Assembly: GCF_028737215.1 (NCBI RefSeq)
Contig: NZ_JAQZAM010000022.1
Location: 1 to 64,000, forward strand
Source of the DNA: Actinomycetospora chibensis
Lineage (GTDB): Bacteria > Actinomycetota > Actinomycetes > Mycobacteriales > Pseudonocardiaceae
Direction: 5' to 3'
Length of the DNA stretch: 64,000 nucleotides
Made by a program: the position numbers and the translations under genes. The notes under the pieces were generated by a model, which was given only the letters and a program-made list of their open reading frames with translations, had not been told where the DNA came from and ran no database searches. This document shows positions 23,888-32,833 of the stretch, piece by piece. How positions within the stretch are numbered: the first letter of the stretch is position 1; every line of letters begins with the position of its first letter.

Positions 23888-24319
23888 ATGACGACCACCG
23901 AGGCGGTCAGCGCACCGCCGGACTTCCTCGCGTTCCTCGACCGCGTCGCCGGGGCGCTCGACGCGATCTTCGTCGGCGACCCGGCGCCGTACGCGGCGCT
24001 CTGGGCCGACATCGACGACGTGACCCTCTACGGCGCCTGGGGCCCGATCGAGCAGGGCCACGAGCAGGTCACCCGCACGTTCTCGTGGGTGGCCTCCCGC
24101 TTCAGCGACGGCGTGATGGAACCGCCCGAGTACACGGTGATCGCGGTCAGTGGCGACCTCGGCCTCACGGTCGGCTTCGAGCGCGGCGTCGTGCGGGTGG
24201 ACGGGGGCGCGCCGCGGCCGATGACCCTGCGGGTCACACACGGGTTCCGGCGTCTCGACGTTCGCTGGTGGCTCACCCACCGTCACGCCGACTACCCCCC
24301 GATCGACCAGCGCGGTTAG
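23888..24319 (+). CDS. SnoaL/NTF2-like protein
   Basis: A 143-residue protein with the NTF2-like cone fold of the SnoaL/DUF4440 group: an N-terminal helix pair (FLDRVAGALDAIFVGDPAPYAALWADIDDVTLYGAWGP) followed by antiparallel strands ending HGFRRLDVRWWLTHRHADYP. Members are small-molecule binding proteins or enzymes such as ketosteroid isomerase. The ATG at 23888 is preferred because the upstream in-frame stretch belongs to the cvnA relic. Its TAG stop overlaps the TAA stop of the convergent LuxR gene (24316-24319). Specific function unknown. Confidence 0.75.
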   Translation: MTTTEAVSAPPDFLAFLDRVAGALDAIFVGDPAPYAALWADIDDVTLYGAWGPIEQGHEQVTRTFSWVASRFSDGVMEPPEYTVIAVSGDLGLTVGFERGVVRVDGGAPRPMTLRVTHGFRRLDVRWWLTHRHADYPPIDQRG

Positions 24320-27123
24320 GGCAGGCGCGCGGCGAGCTCGTCGCGCCCGGTCACGCCGAGCTTGCGGTACGCGTGCCCGAGGTGGGTCTCCACGGTCTTC
24401 GTCGTGACGAACAGGGCCTGGGCTACGTCGCGGTTGCTCAGCCCGTCGGCCGCGAGCTCGGCGACCCGCCGTTCGCTGGCGGTCAGCGCGTCGGCCCCGG
24501 TCATGGCGAGCCGGCGAGGCCGGGCGCCCGACGCACGCAGCTCGTCGCCGGCCCGCGCGACCAGCGGGTCGGCACCGCAGCGCCGGGCCAGGTCCTGGCC
24601 CGCGGCGAGCTCGGTGCGCGCGGCGACGCGCTGACCGGCCCGGCGCATCGCGCCGCCCAGCTCGATCCGGGTGCGGGCGAGCTCGAGGCGGGCCGGGGTC
24701 GGCTCGAGCAGGGTCACCGCCTCGCGCAGCGGCTCGATCGTGCCGCCGACGAGGCCGCGCGTGCGCAGCGCGACGGCGAGCGCCCGCGAGGCGGCGAAGC
24801 GGCGGGCCGTGCGCACGGCCTCGTCGGCGACGGTCACCGCCTCGGTGTCGCGCCCGAGCCGGTGCAGCGCCACCGCCACGCCGGACTGCCACGGCAGGAC
24901 CCCCGGGTGGTGGATGCCGCGGTGGGCCAGGCGGTCCCCGCACGCGACGAAGGCGTCGACGGCCTCGGTGGGCCGGCCGAGCGCCAGGTGCAGCAGCCCG
25001 CGCGCGGCCATCAGGTAGGCGAGGTCGCCCCGCACCCCACTTCTGGCGAGCGTCTCGTCGGCCTCGGTGGCCAGGCCCCGCTCGACCAGGACGATCACCA
25101 GCCACGCGAGGGTGTAGCGGCGCGCCGCGTGGACCGCGTGCTCGACGGCGAGCCCGTCCGCGAGCCGCGCGTCGGCCTCCGCCTCGGCCAGCTCACCCTG
25201 CAGGTACCGGGTCTGGGTGCGCAGCACGCAGGCGGAGATGAAGTCGTAGGTCGAGCCGCGCCGCCGGGCACTGGCGAGGATGCCCTCGGCGGCCGCCCGC
25301 ACCGGCTCGAGGTGGTCGATCGCGACCAGCACCATCGTCGCCGGGAGGATCACGCCAGGGTCGGGTGCGCTCTCGCGCAGGGTCGTGGCCAGCGCCTCGT
25401 GGGCGAGGTCGACCGCGGTGGTGTCCGCCTCGGTCTGCAGGGCGTCGAGCGCGGTGGTCGCGAGCAGTGCCGCGCCGCCGTGGCGGGGGAGACGCCCATC
25501 GCGGCGCAGCGTGCGGGTGAGCTCGGCGGAGGCGGCACGACGCGCGGGGTCGCGCCGGGCGAGGCCGACGGTCGCGGCCGCGAGCTCGGTCGCCAGTTCG
25601 CTGCCGTCGTCGAGGCCGGCGGCGGCCTCGTCGAGGACCTGCAGCGCGCGGTCGAACGCCAGCGTGACGCTGAGCGCGCGGGCGAGCTCCAGCGCGATGA
25701 GCCCGCGCCGGTGCGGGTGCACGGCCGCCGCGAACGCATCCTCCAGCAGCGCCACGCCCTCGCGGTGGGACACCCGGGCGGTGGCGGCCCCGAGCTCGTG
25801 CAGCACCGTGGGCCGCTCCTCGGGCGGGGGCGGCTCGGCGACGGCCCGGCGCAGGTAGGTCATGGCGGTCTCGGGGACCCCCTTGGCCAGGGCGGCACGA
25901 CCCGCGGCGCGCAGCCGGGCGACCACCACCGGGTCGCCGAGGGCCTCGGTGTGCAGGAGGTGCGCGGCCACCAGCTCGGCGCCGGCGCCGTCGGCGGCCA
26001 GGGCGTCCGCCGCGCGGCGGTGCCCACGGTGCCGTGCGGCGGGGTCGGCGCGCTCGGCGACGGCCTGCCCGAACAGCGGGTGGGCGAACGTCAGCGGGCG
26101 GCCGGGCCGCAGCAGCCGGACCCCGACCAGGGTCTCCGCGCCGCGGGCGACCGCCGCCGGGTCGAGCCCGGTGACCGCGACGACGTGGCGCAGCTCGGCG
26201 CGCCCCTCCAGCAGCGCGACGGCCCCGGCGACGGCGGCCGCCTCCTCGCCGGCCTCGCGCAGACGCCGCGCCACGAACGTCGCCACGACCGCGGGCGCGA
26301 GCTCGGCCACGGCCGCCACCCCGGCCGCGTCGGCGTCGCCGCCGGCCTCGAGCACGGCGGTGAGCAGGGCGTGGACCAGCAGCGGGTTGCCGCCGGTGGC
26401 CTCGTGGCACGCCGCCGAGAAGGCCGGGTCCGGCGCCACGGGGAACCGGGCGCCGACGAGGGCCGACACCCCGTCCCGGCTGAGCGGCGCCGGGCGTAGC
26501 ACCGTGGTCGCCTCGGCCTCGCGCAGGGCGTCCACGACCGGCGACGCGGTGTCGACGGTGGGCGGCTGGGCGCCCAGCACGATCGCCACGGGCAGCTCGG
26601 CCAGGCGGCGCGCCAGGTAGGCGACCGCCCGCAGGGACGCCGGGTCGGCCACGTGCGCGTCGTCCACGACGAGCAGCACCGGGCCGGCCTCGGCGAGGTT
26701 GGCGGTGAGCCAGTAGACGCCGTGCAGGGTGCTGCCGGCGTCGGTGTCGCCGGTCTCCGCGGGATCGGGAGGGACGTCGGGGGAGACCACCGGGGCGGCG
26801 AACCGGGCGGCGCCCGCAAGCAGCTCTGCGCGGCGGACCTCGGACGCCGCGGCGACCAGCGGCTCGAACAGGCCCCGCACCACCCCGAACGAGAAGTCGC
26901 GCTCGAGGCGGGCGGCCCGCGCCGCGAGCACCGTCATCCCGCGGGCGCCGGCCCGCTCGCGGACCGTCTCGAGCAGCCGGGTCTTGCCGATCCCGGACGG
27001 CCCCTCGACCCACACCAGCGTGCCGCGCCCCGCGGCCGCGGCGTCGAGCACCCCGGTGAGCACGGACAGCTCGTGGTCGCGCTCGAGGACGCCCGCACCC
27101 GTCATCGTCGCACCGCGCGTCAT
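24316..27123 (-). CDS. LAL-type LuxR-family transcriptional regulator with AAA ATPase domain
   Basis: A 935-residue regulator. The N-terminus has a P-loop (VEGPSGIGKTRLLETV, about 39-50) and Walker B (VLLVVDDAHVADPASLRA), the centre is a long helical TPR-like region, and the last 60 residues are a LuxR helix-turn-helix (LTASERRVAELAADGLSNRDVAQALFV, then KTVETHLGHAYRKLGV). Such large ATP-binding LuxR proteins activate secondary metabolism or catabolic genes in response to a ligand. It is divergent from the acyl-CoA ligase/methyltransferase pair (181-bp gap), the likely target. The ATG at 27123 has GGAGAG 6-7 nt upstream; the in-frame ATG at 27105 lacks one. Confidence 0.88.
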   Translation of the reverse strand: MTRGATMTGAGVLERDHELSVLTGVLDAAAAGRGTLVWVEGPSGIGKTRLLETVRERAGARGMTVLAARAARLERDFSFGVVRGLFEPLVAAASEVRRAELLAGAARFAAPVVSPDVPPDPAETGDTDAGSTLHGVYWLTANLAEAGPVLLVVDDAHVADPASLRAVAYLARRLAELPVAIVLGAQPPTVDTASPVVDALREAEATTVLRPAPLSRDGVSALVGARFPVAPDPAFSAACHEATGGNPLLVHALLTAVLEAGGDADAAGVAAVAELAPAVVATFVARRLREAGEEAAAVAGAVALLEGRAELRHVVAVTGLDPAAVARGAETLVGVRLLRPGRPLTFAHPLFGQAVAERADPAARHRGHRRAADALAADGAGAELVAAHLLHTEALGDPVVVARLRAAGRAALAKGVPETAMTYLRRAVAEPPPPEERPTVLHELGAATARVSHREGVALLEDAFAAAVHPHRRGLIALELARALSVTLAFDRALQVLDEAAAGLDDGSELATELAAATVGLARRDPARRAASAELTRTLRRDGRLPRHGGAALLATTALDALQTEADTTAVDLAHEALATTLRESAPDPGVILPATMVLVAIDHLEPVRAAAEGILASARRRGSTYDFISACVLRTQTRYLQGELAEAEADARLADGLAVEHAVHAARRYTLAWLVIVLVERGLATEADETLARSGVRGDLAYLMAARGLLHLALGRPTEAVDAFVACGDRLAHRGIHHPGVLPWQSGVAVALHRLGRDTEAVTVADEAVRTARRFAASRALAVALRTRGLVGGTIEPLREAVTLLEPTPARLELARTRIELGGAMRRAGQRVAARTELAAGQDLARRCGADPLVARAGDELRASGARPRRLAMTGADALTASERRVAELAADGLSNRDVAQALFVTTKTVETHLGHAYRKLGVTGRDELAARLP

Positions 27124-27304
27124 CGGCGGCTCTCCGTCGCGTCGCTCGTCCCCGTGGAGGTCGACGGTAGGAGGTGCGGGACCGGCGCACCATCAGGAGA
27201 ACTGACTAGCCGCGAATCCTCGGGGTCCGGCCCCGACGCGCCGGGCGACGGATCGCCGGTCTGCTGGACGGCCACGCCCCGCCACGACCGACCCGGGAGC
27301 CCCG

Positions 27305-28957
27305 ATGACGGCCACGACCCGCACCGACGACCGCACGTACCGCAGCCGGTGGCCGGCCGTGGACGTCCCGGACGTCGGTGTGCCCGAGTTCCTGCTCGAC
27401 CATCCGGCGGCCCGCGCGGACGCGCCGGCGGTGATCGACGGCCCGTCGGGCCGCACGCTGACCTACGGCGACCTGCGCCGCGACGTGCGCCGCTGCGCCC
27501 GGGGCCTGGCGCGCTGCGGGTTCGGCCGCGGCGACGTCCTCGCGATCGTCGCTCCGAACATGCCCGAGTGGCTCGTCGGCTGCTACGGCGCGATGAGCGC
27601 CGGCGGGACCGTCTCCGGCATCAACCCGCTCTACACGGCCGAGGAGATCGCCGCCCAGCTCCGCGACGGGGACGCCGGCTGGGTGCTCACCATCCCCCCG
27701 TTCCTGCCCCTGGTCCGCGCGGCGCGGGCGCTGGGGGACCGGCCGGTCGAGATCGTCGTGCTCGGCGACCCGGACGGCGAGACGGCGTGGGCCGACGTCC
27801 TCGCCGCGGGCGCCGAGGGAGCGGGGATGCCGGTCGCGCTGATCGACCCGGGTCGCGACCTCGCCCTGCTGCCCTACTCATCGGGCACGACGGGCCTGGC
27901 CAAGGGCGTCATGCTCACCCACCGGGCGATCGTCACCAACATCGCGCAGATGCAGGTCGCGCTCGCGCAGACCGCCGACGACCGGGCCATGGCCGTGGCG
28001 CCGTTCTTCCACGCCGTCGGGCTCAACGTCGTCGCGGGCGTCACCCTGCGGACGGGCGGCACCATCGTCACGCTGCCCCGCTTCGACCTCGAGGCCTACC
28101 TCGGGCTCATCGAGACCCACCGGCTCACGATCTCGGTGGTGGTGCCGCCGATCGCGCTCGCGATGGCGCGCCACCCCGCGGTGGACCGCTTCGACCTGTC
28201 CTCCCTGCGCCTCGTCGGCTGCGGCGCCGCGCCGCTGTCGGCCGACCTCCAGCAGGAGTGCGCGGCCCGCGTCGGCGCCCCGGTGGGCCAGGGCTACGGG
28301 ATGACCGAGGCGGTCGCCGCGATCACGCTGGTCGACACGGCCGCGCCGATCCTGCCCGGCTCGTGCGGGGTCCTGCTGCCGGGCGTGGAGGCCCGGATCG
28401 TCGACGTCATGACGGGCGAGGACCTGCCCGCCGACGGCACCGGCGAGCTGTGGGTCCGGGGCCCGCAGCTGATGACCGGCTACCTCGGCAACCCCGCGGC
28501 CACCGCCGCGACGGTCGACGCCGACGGCTGGCTGCGCACCGGCGACCTCGCCCGCATCGATGCCGCCGGGAACGTGTTCGTGGAGGACCGGCTCAAGGAG
28601 CTCATCAAGGTCAAGGGCCTGCAGGTCGCCCCGGCCGAGGTCGAGTCCGTGCTGCGGACCCACCCCGCGGTGGCGGACGCCGCCGTGATCCCGATCCCCG
28701 ACGAGCGGGCCGGCGAGCGACCCAAGGCAGTGGTGGTGGCGGCCGGCGGGGTCTCCGCCGCGGAGATCCTCGCCCACGTCGCGGCACGCGTGGCGCCGCA
28801 CAAGTGCCCCCGCGAGCTCGCGTTCGTCGACGCGATCCCCACCTCGCCGTCGGGCAAGATCCTGCGACGGCTGCTCGTCGCCCAGGAGCGCGCCGGGGCG
28901 CTCACCGCCGCGGCACCGTCGTCCACGGCCCCGGCCGAACCCGTGAGCGCGCCGTGA
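27305..28957 (+). CDS. AMP-dependent acyl-CoA synthetase, 4-coumarate-CoA ligase-like
   Basis: A 550-residue ANL-superfamily ligase that should activate a carboxylic acid with ATP and join it to CoA. All core motifs are present: P-loop PYSSGTTGLAKGVMLTH, GYGMTEA, the adenine-stacking and hinge region (RTGDLARIDAAGN, EDRLKELIKVKG) and the catalytic Lys in PTSPSGKILRR. The order VEFLLDHPAARADAPAV and the GINPLYTAEEI block resemble plant-type 4-coumarate-CoA ligases. It is divergent from a LuxR regulator and overlaps the methyltransferase gene in a GTGA. GGGAG is 5-6 nt before the ATG. The substrate, aromatic or fatty acid, cannot be told. Confidence 0.85.
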   Translation: MTATTRTDDRTYRSRWPAVDVPDVGVPEFLLDHPAARADAPAVIDGPSGRTLTYGDLRRDVRRCARGLARCGFGRGDVLAIVAPNMPEWLVGCYGAMSAGGTVSGINPLYTAEEIAAQLRDGDAGWVLTIPPFLPLVRAARALGDRPVEIVVLGDPDGETAWADVLAAGAEGAGMPVALIDPGRDLALLPYSSGTTGLAKGVMLTHRAIVTNIAQMQVALAQTADDRAMAVAPFFHAVGLNVVAGVTLRTGGTIVTLPRFDLEAYLGLIETHRLTISVVVPPIALAMARHPAVDRFDLSSLRLVGCGAAPLSADLQQECAARVGAPVGQGYGMTEAVAAITLVDTAAPILPGSCGVLLPGVEARIVDVMTGEDLPADGTGELWVRGPQLMTGYLGNPAATAATVDADGWLRTGDLARIDAAGNVFVEDRLKELIKVKGLQVAPAEVESVLRTHPAVADAAVIPIPDERAGERPKAVVVAAGGVSAAEILAHVAARVAPHKCPRELAFVDAIPTSPSGKILRRLLVAQERAGALTAAAPSSTAPAEPVSAP

Positions 28958-29754
28958 GCACCAGGGGCTACGCCCTGCGCCTGTCCGACGAGGAGGTCGC
29001 GCGCTACCGGATGATGGCCGTGCGGGCCCGCGAGCGGGAGGCGGACCTGTGGGACCTCGCGGGCCTGCGACCGGGCGCCTGCGCCGTGGACGTCGGGTGC
29101 GGACCCGGCGCGGTGCTGACCCTTCTCGCGGAGGCCGTGGCGCCCGCCGGTCGGGTCGTCGGCGTGGACGCCGATCCCGAGGCGGTGGCGACGGCCCGGG
29201 CCGGGCTGGACGCGGCGGGCGCCGTCGGCGCCGAGGTGCGGCAGGCGCGCGCCGAGGCCACCGGCCTGCCCGAGGGCACGTTCGACGTCGCGGTCCTGCG
29301 CCACGTCCTGGCCCACAACGGCGGCGGCGAGCAGTCGATCGTCGACCACCTCGTCCGGCTCGTGCGCCCCGGCGGGCACGTCTACCTGCTCGACGTCGAC
29401 GCCCTGAGCGCCAGCGTCGCGCCGGCCCCGCCCGACGCCGACGACCTGGTCGAGCGCTACCGGCGCTGGCACGTCGACCAGGGCAACGACCTGCGGGTGG
29501 GGCGGCGGCTGGCGACGCTGGCGCGCGCGGCCGGCCTCGAGGTGCTCGAGTTCCGCGGCTGGTTCGAGATCGGGCCCGTCCCGACCGGTGTGCGCGGCCC
29601 GGCGTGGGCGGCGCGGGAGGCCCTCGTCGCCGCCGGGCTCGCGGGGCCCGACGACCTCGCCCGGTGGGAGGCCGCCCACGCGACGATGGACGGCTGGGAG
29701 CCGCGGCCGGAGTACATGCTCGCGACGTTCGCCTGCGTCGCGCGGGTTCCCTAG
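28954..29754 (+). CDS. Class I SAM-dependent methyltransferase
   Basis: A 266-residue methyltransferase of the UbiE/Methyltransf_11 type. Motif I VDVGCGPGAVLTLLAE (about 42-57) and the acidic end of strand 2 (VVGVDADPEAV) form the SAM site; FDVAVLRHVL and VRPGGHVYLLDVD are motifs II-III. The GTG start overlaps the ligase stop (28954-28957), so the two enzymes are co-translated and may act on the same acid or its ester. Its TAG stop shares a CTAG with the stop of the convergent membrane protein gene. Confidence 0.82.
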   Translation: MSTRGYALRLSDEEVARYRMMAVRAREREADLWDLAGLRPGACAVDVGCGPGAVLTLLAEAVAPAGRVVGVDADPEAVATARAGLDAAGAVGAEVRQARAEATGLPEGTFDVAVLRHVLAHNGGGEQSIVDHLVRLVRPGGHVYLLDVDALSASVAPAPPDADDLVERYRRWHVDQGNDLRVGRRLATLARAAGLEVLEFRGWFEIGPVPTGVRGPAWAAREALVAAGLAGPDDLARWEAAHATMDGWEPRPEYMLATFACVARVP

Positions 29755-30401
29755 GTCCGGCCGAGCACCAGCGAGAGGAGCAGGGCGCCGACGAGAAGGG
29801 CCGACCTGCTCGCGAAGGCGCCCGCCGACGCCGCTCCCGGGGCGATGGGCGTGGACGTGGGCTCGCCGCCGCCGTCCTCGCCGTCGGAGGGCGCCGGAGA
29901 GCCGTCGCGGTCGGCGAGGTCGCGTCGTACCGCCACCCCGAGTCGCACCGCGTAGATCACCGCGCTGCCCAGGAAGAGAACCGCAGTGATCAGCAGCCAG
30001 TGGTCCCACATGCCGGCTGTGCTCAGTCCGGACGTGAACCGGAGGGCGTCCTCGCCGCGCCCGGTGATCGTCGGCAGGTAGATGAGGAAGAGGACGGCCG
30101 AGCCCAACGCCGGCACCCGGACGTGGTTGATCGCCGGGACGAGCGGGGGGCGGTCGGGACCGTAGCGGCGCCGCGCCCACCGGCTGATCGTCAGCGGCTG
30201 GTCGGCGAGGGCGTAGAGGGGATAGAGCACCAGGTCGTGGGCGATGACGGCCCCGAGGAACCAGACCGCGAGCCAGATCGCGCTCGGGTCGGTGTAGACC
30301 AGCGACACCACGTACCCGGAGAGGGCGAAGCACCCGAGCACCGAGAGCAGGTGCAGCGGGTTCTCGCCGTAGAAGCGGCGCCAGGACCGCAGGGCCGCCA
30401 T
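29751..30401 (-). CDS. Membrane protein partner of the Moco oxidoreductase
   Basis: A 216-residue integral membrane protein with about four to five hydrophobic segments (residues about 17-34, 41-62, 95-113, 130-150, 198-214). The ATG shares one base with the TGA of the upstream molybdopterin oxidoreductase gene (TGATG), which points to translational coupling and a complex. A few histidines (one in AHDLVLYPLYAL, one in NHVRVPALG) could be haem or quinone-site residues, but no named family is recognised. Its stop overlaps that of the convergent methyltransferase in CTAG (29751-29754). Confidence 0.7.
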   Translation of the reverse strand: MAALRSWRRFYGENPLHLLSVLGCFALSGYVVSLVYTDPSAIWLAVWFLGAVIAHDLVLYPLYALADQPLTISRWARRRYGPDRPPLVPAINHVRVPALGSAVLFLIYLPTITGRGEDALRFTSGLSTAGMWDHWLLITAVLFLGSAVIYAVRLGVAVRRDLADRDGSPAPSDGEDGGGEPTSTPIAPGAASAGAFASRSALLVGALLLSLVLGRT

Positions 30402-31804
30402 CAGCCGGTCCTCGGGCGGAAGTCGATCGACGACACCCACTTGGTGTTGTGCACCCCGGGCAGCGCCGGGACGATCACCCGGGCCGGGAAGCCGTGGTCG
30501 GGGGCGAGGTCGACGGTCTCCTCGCCCGGGTTGCCGACGCGCAGCGCGAGCAGCGAGTCCGGGTTGAGGACCTGGTTGTTCTGCAGGGTCGCGCGGGCGT
30601 AGGCGCCGGTGGTCTCGACCGACTGCACGAAGGCGTTGGCGGGGTCGGGCACGCCCGCGAGGGCGGCGAGGTCGCGCAGCCGGACCCCCGTCCACGTCCG
30701 GTACACCGACCACCCCTCGACGCAGGCGATCGGCAGCGTCGCGGTGTGCAGCGCCATGCCGAGCAGCTGGTCGCGGGTGAGCGACACCTCGGTCGCCCCG
30801 CCGCGCAGGGTCAGCCGCCAGCCCGCGCCGAGCCGCGACGGGTCGATGCCGGAGCCCGCGAGCGTGCGGTTGACCTGGAAGTCGTTCGGGCCGGTGCCGT
30901 AGGACTGCCCGCGCGGCGACAGCAGCGCCAGCGGGCGCAGGGGGTCCCAGGTCTGCCCGACGCTCAGCACCGCGACCAGCGCGCTGCCGCCGCCGACCAC
31001 GGCGAGCAGCCCGCGACGGCTCAGCGTCGGCCGGTTCGGGGCCAGCGGAGCGAGCCCCGTCTCGTCGATCGGCTCCGGCTCGGTCTCGGCGACCCCGTCG
31101 TTGAGCCAGCGCCCGAAGGCCCCGGTGCCGCCCGGCCCCGCGCGCAGCGCCCGGCCCATCGTCGGGACCTTGAGGACGACGTGGCTGACGAAGCCCGCGA
31201 TGAACACCCACGCGCCGTAGTAGTGCGCGAGGTAGAAGCTGAAGCCGAACGAGTAGTCGTACTGGGCGTTCATCAGCCCGGTGACGAACTCGAACAGGAT
31301 GCCGCCGACCAGGGCCAGCAGCGAGATCCGCTCGAGCAGGTGCCCGACGCTGCGTACCGGCGGCCAGACGAACAGCTTCGGCACCACCGACCAGAGCTTG
31401 GCCAGGACGATCGGCGTGAGGACCATCCCGAGCGTCACGTGCAGGCCCTGGGTGAGCCGGTAGAGCCAGGCCGGGTTCGACGGCCAGTCGAAGTACGGCA
31501 GGTGCAGGTAGCCGACGTCGGCGGGGATCGCCTGGCCGAACTGCGGGCCGTAGGCGATGTAGGAGAGCAGCCCCGTGACGATCACGATCGGCAGGCCGAC
31601 GAGCAGCACCGCCCCGAACACCGAGGTCAGCCACGTCCCGCGCAGGGGGCTGCGCCACGTCCTCGGGTCGGCCGGCGGGGGCACGGGGATCCGGCCGACG
31701 GCGCGGAAGAGCGCCCTCGGGAAGCCGTACTCGGGCTCGGGGGCCACGCGCGGCTCCGGACCGGTCCCGGCCTCGGGCGGGTCCGTGGGGCGCACGGTGG
31801 TCAT
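30401..31804 (-). CDS. Molybdopterin-dependent oxidoreductase fused to a cytochrome b-type membrane domain
   Basis: A 467-residue fusion. The N-terminal half has four to five transmembrane helices with regularly spaced His residues (HLPYF, GLHVTLGM, SFYLAHYYGAWVF, FVSHVVL), like a dihaem cytochrome b561/nitrate-reductase gamma domain. The C-terminal half (about 300-467) is a sulfite oxidase-type Moco domain; Cys in IACVEGWSVYRTW is the expected molybdenum ligand and DHGFPARVIVPALPG, NTKWVSSIDF are family motifs. Electrons would pass between an extracytoplasmic substrate and the membrane quinone pool. It is coupled to a membrane protein gene and divergent from a TetR regulator. The substrate (sulfite, sulfoxide or other) is not known. 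Confidence 0.82.
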   Translation of the reverse strand: MTTVRPTDPPEAGTGPEPRVAPEPEYGFPRALFRAVGRIPVPPPADPRTWRSPLRGTWLTSVFGAVLLVGLPIVIVTGLLSYIAYGPQFGQAIPADVGYLHLPYFDWPSNPAWLYRLTQGLHVTLGMVLTPIVLAKLWSVVPKLFVWPPVRSVGHLLERISLLALVGGILFEFVTGLMNAQYDYSFGFSFYLAHYYGAWVFIAGFVSHVVLKVPTMGRALRAGPGGTGAFGRWLNDGVAETEPEPIDETGLAPLAPNRPTLSRRGLLAVVGGGSALVAVLSVGQTWDPLRPLALLSPRGQSYGTGPNDFQVNRTLAGSGIDPSRLGAGWRLTLRGGATEVSLTRDQLLGMALHTATLPIACVEGWSVYRTWTGVRLRDLAALAGVPDPANAFVQSVETTGAYARATLQNNQVLNPDSLLALRVGNPGEETVDLAPDHGFPARVIVPALPGVHNTKWVSSIDFRPRTG

Positions 31805-31824
31805 GCGGGGACCCTAGCGCAGAC

Positions 31825-31840
31825 TGTACCTATCGGTACA
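31825..31840. promoter_or_regulatory. Palindromic operator candidate for the TetR regulator
   Basis: TGTACC-TATC-GGTACA is a perfect 6+6 dyad in the 65-bp gap between the divergent oxidoreductase and TetR genes. Its size and position fit a TetR dimer site controlling both directions. Confidence 0.6.
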
Positions 31841-31869
31841 ATTCGAGGCGTGGGGAGGAGCACGGGCCG

Positions 31870-32481
31870 ATGAGCCTCGACCCGGGGCACCGTCCCCCGA
31901 CGGCCCGGGGCCGGCGCACCCGCGACGCGATCGTCGACGCCGCGGCGGACCTCATGCACGAGCGGGGCATCGCCGCGACCGGGCTCGGCGACGTGCTCAA
32001 GGCCAGTGGCACCGGGAAGTCGCAGCTCTACCACTACTTCGAGGGCAAGTCCGACCTCGTCCTGGCCGTGATCGACCGGCAGCTCGAGCGGGTGCTCGCC
32101 GCGCAGCCCGCGCTCGATCCGGCCTCGCGGGAGGACGACGTCCGCGCCTGGGCGGCGTCGCTCGTCGAGCTGCACCGGGACGGTGGCGGGCCGTTCGCCT
32201 GCCCCCTCGGGGTCTTCAGCGGCCAGGTCGACGCCGAGCCCCGGTGGCGCGAGCACCAGGCCGCGGCCTTCCGGCAGTGGCAGGAGCGCATCGCGGCGCT
32301 GCTCGCCCGCGGCCAGGCGCAGGGGGTGGTCGATCCGGCCCGCGACGCCGGCGAGATGGCCGTGGCCGTTCTCGCCGCCGTCCAGGGCGGCCTGATGCTC
32401 GCCCGGCTCCACCGCGACCTCCAGGTCCTCGCCCTCGCGCTCGGCGCGGCCGTCGACCACGTCCGTCCGCAGCCGGTGTGA
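31870..32481 (+). CDS. TetR-family transcriptional regulator (YxaF/LmrA-type C-terminal domain)
   Basis: A 203-residue repressor. The N-terminal helix-turn-helix is clear (RDAIVDAAADLMHERGIAATGLGDVLKASGTGKSQLYHYFEGK, about residues 18-60) and the C-terminal ligand domain has the C-P-L-G pattern (GPFACPLGVFSGQ) of the YxaF/LmrA subgroup. It is divergent from the Moco oxidoreductase operon and an operator-like dyad lies between them, so it probably represses that operon and itself. Start ATG; GGGGAGGAG is 9-10 nt upstream. Ligand unknown. Confidence 0.87.
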   Translation: MSLDPGHRPPTARGRRTRDAIVDAAADLMHERGIAATGLGDVLKASGTGKSQLYHYFEGKSDLVLAVIDRQLERVLAAQPALDPASREDDVRAWAASLVELHRDGGGPFACPLGVFSGQVDAEPRWREHQAAAFRQWQERIAALLARGQAQGVVDPARDAGEMAVAVLAAVQGGLMLARLHRDLQVLALALGAAVDHVRPQPV

Positions 32482-32518
32482 TCCCACCTCGGCCGGCGTC
32501 ACGTGGGTGTCCGTCGGA

Positions 32519-32534
32519 GAACGGGTACCGGTTC
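32519..32534. promoter_or_regulatory. Imperfect palindrome upstream of dodecin
   Basis: GAACGGGTACCGGTTC matches its complement at 14 of 16 positions around a central GGTACC, the core also seen in the TetR operator candidate at 31825. It lies 39 bp before the dodecin start. It could be a second site of the same TetR regulator. Confidence 0.3.
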
Positions 32535-32572
32535 GGGAGAACCCGTACATCGTCAGAGGACAGGGAGCCCGC

Positions 32573-32791
32573 GTGGCGGACAACGCGTACAGCAAGACCG
32601 AGATCGTCGGCAGCTCGGCGGAGGGCGTCGACGAGGCCATCCGCGGCGCCATCCGTCGCGCCTCCTCGACCCTGCGTCAGGTCGAGTGGTTCGAGGTCGT
32701 CGAGATCCGCGGTCACGTGCAGGACGGCGAGGTCGGGCACTTCCAGGTGACGCTGAAGGTCGGGTTCGCCCTCGAGGACACCAAGCCCTGA
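32573..32791 (+). CDS. Dodecin, flavin-storage protein
   Basis: A 72-residue dodecin. The full family pattern is present: YSKTEIVGSSAEGVDEAIRGAI, then RQVEWFEVVEIRGHV and HFQVTLKVGFALE. Twelve subunits form a hollow shell that binds riboflavin, FMN or CoA; Trp in VEWFEV is the residue that stacks on the flavin. The GTG at 32573 gives the usual dodecin length; the longer upstream opening does not fit the family. GGGAG is 5-6 nt upstream. A hairpin terminator follows the stop, so the gene is monocistronic. Confidence 0.92.
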   Translation: MADNAYSKTEIVGSSAEGVDEAIRGAIRRASSTLRQVEWFEVVEIRGHVQDGEVGHFQVTLKVGFALEDTKP

Positions 32792-32796
32792 TCGCG

Positions 32797-32833
32797 CGGC
32801 GGGGTGGCGCCGCCCGTCGCCGCCACCCCGCCG
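32797..32833 (+). terminator. Hairpin terminator after dodecin
   Basis: 13-bp arms (CGGCGGGGTGGCG at 32797 and its exact complement at 32821-32833) flank an 11-nt loop, 5 bp after the dodecin stop. Confidence 0.8.

Noticed and set aside
23419-26499. 1026-codon plus-strand open frame running through the cvnA relic and opposite the LuxR gene
   Set aside because: Only the part at 23530-23657 resembles a protein family (CvnA tail); the rest is antisense to the LAL regulator.
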